Below the pieces are notes generated by a model. The model made no database searches and was not told the origin of the DNA. It saw only the letters and a list, made by a program, of their open reading frames with translations. A stretch of DNA of 6,368 bases from Natrialbaceae archaeon B1-Br10_E2g27 (GTDB lineage: Archaea > Halobacteriota > Halobacteria > Halobacteriales > Natrialbaceae), in contig LKMM01000158.1 in assembly GCA_001563885.1 (NCBI GenBank), positions 1-6,368 of the forward strand, read 5' to 3'. Numbering within the stretch: the first letter of the stretch is position 1; each line of letters opens with the position of its first letter. This document shows positions 5,814 to 6,368 of the stretch, piece by piece. The position numbers and the translations under genes were made by a program.

Positions 5814-6320
5814 ATGCTGACTCGCCGACGAGTTTTGACTACAACCGCAAGCGCCGGTGTCGTCTCCCTCGCCGGCTGTGCAACGCTCGTCGATTACATC
5901 GGTGACATGCTTCTCGAGGATGTCAACGTGTTCAACGGCACGGAGCGAGAACTGACTGGATCGATCGAAGTCGTCGACCCAGCCGGCGACACCGTCCTCG
6001 AGGAGACCTTTGCCGTTGAACCGGACGAAGACGACGACACAGACGAAGACCACGACGATGATGGTCCAAGCGAGGACGATTCGAGTGTCGTGTATGCAGA
6101 CGTCTTCACCGAGCCGGGGGCCTACACTGTCTCAGTTACGCTGGATGAGGATAGCGCCATCGACGACGTCACCGACATCGACCAGACAGTGGATGTGACG
6201 GACACCGACGACGAACACATTGCCGTTCTTCTCGGATCGGACGTGCCCTCGGAGCCAGTGATGGTCGTCGTGATCGAAACCTTCTCTGATCTCGCCGAAC
6301 ACGCTGAGGAGGACGACTGA
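5814..6320 (+). CDS. Tat-exported haloarchaeal lipoprotein, function unknown
   Basis: 168 residues from ATG 5814. The N-terminus reads MLTRRRVLTTTASAGVVSLAGC: a twin-arginine motif (T3-R4-R5-R6-V7-L8), a short Ala/Val-rich hydrophobic stretch, and the lipobox L19-A20-G21-C22. Export folded by the Tat pathway with lipid attachment at Cys22 is typical of haloarchaeal surface lipoproteins. The mature part looks beta-rich: ELTGSIEVVDPAGDTVLEETF (46-66) and AYTVSVTLDED (103-113) suggest an Ig-like or CARDB-like sandwich. They are separated by a run of Asp/Glu (~69-89, D/E/H/S/P/G only) that must be a flexible loop. The end (~134-168) has a hydrophobic strand MVVVIETF and an acidic tail. I recognise no specific family. 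The frame continues upstream to 5484, but that part runs antiparallel in meaning to the Rieske gene and is noise; the ATG fits because the Tat motif begins at residue 3. No partner is visible downstream. Confidence 0.78.
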   Translation: MLTRRRVLTTTASAGVVSLAGCATLVDYIGDMLLEDVNVFNGTERELTGSIEVVDPAGDTVLEETFAVEPDEDDDTDEDHDDDGPSEDDSSVVYADVFTEPGAYTVSVTLDEDSAIDDVTDIDQTVDVTDTDDEHIAVLLGSDVPSEPVMVVVIETFSDLAEHAEEDD

Positions 6321-6368
6321 TACTCTAGCGTACGTCGCAAGTCGCGGTCTCGAGGGGGCTGTTCTCGA
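6321..6368. other. 3' flank, no gene seen
   Basis: The final 48 bases after the lipoprotein stop contain no start codon with a coding-like continuation and no clear terminator. One of the only two CTAG sites of the window lies here (6325-6328). Confidence 0.5.

Noticed and set aside
1..6368. CRISPR array, insertion sequence, tRNA or rRNA
   Set aside because: No regularly spaced repeats, transposase motifs, terminal inverted repeats or cloverleaf-like segments were seen.

Overview
The window looks like the chromosome of a haloarchaeon. It is GC-rich, its proteins are strongly acidic (Asp/Glu-rich, low in Lys), promoters are TATA-like boxes close to the start codons in the leaderless style, and one protein is a Tat-exported lipoprotein. 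The hexamer CTCGAG is very common and the tetramer CTAG almost absent. The CTCGAG richness reminds me of the Natrialbales (Natrinema/Haloterrigena/Natronorubrum type), but that placement is an inference. No mobile element, tRNA, rRNA or CRISPR array is visible.

Layout. Bases 1-197 hold the 3' end of aroE (shikimate dehydrogenase). After a 153-bp intergenic stretch with a good TATA box comes a small protein (351-890) made of a short amphipathic N-terminus, a long acidic low-complexity linker and a C-terminal helix-hairpin-helix domain. It is followed by a tightly packed three-gene unit: pabB (940-2565), pabA (2558-3199) and pabC (3196-4077), with 8-nt and 4-nt overlaps. A saccharopine-dehydrogenase-like oxidoreductase (4085-5191, minus strand) converges on pabC, leaving 7 bp between the stop codons. 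Divergent from it are a small Rieske [2Fe-2S] protein (start 5303 or 5285, end 5713) and then a Tat/lipobox surface lipoprotein of unknown function (5814-6320). The last 48 bases hold no gene.

How the genes work together. AroE supplies shikimate on the way to chorismate. PabB with the glutaminase PabA would aminate chorismate to 4-amino-4-deoxychorismate, and PabC would release pyruvate to give p-aminobenzoate for folate-type cofactors. The left two thirds is therefore a chorismate-to-pABA module with an uncharacterised HHH protein as first gene of the rightward run. The right third (oxidoreductase, Rieske protein, lipoprotein) has no assigned pathway; its genes are recognisable only at family level.

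The points most worth checking are these. PabB carries Ala in the PIxGT motif, where E. coli PabB has its catalytic Lys. The HHH protein is placed directly ahead of the pab genes. The Rieske protein has an unusually long spacing between its two cluster-binding motifs. I see no clear evidence of an entirely new system here.
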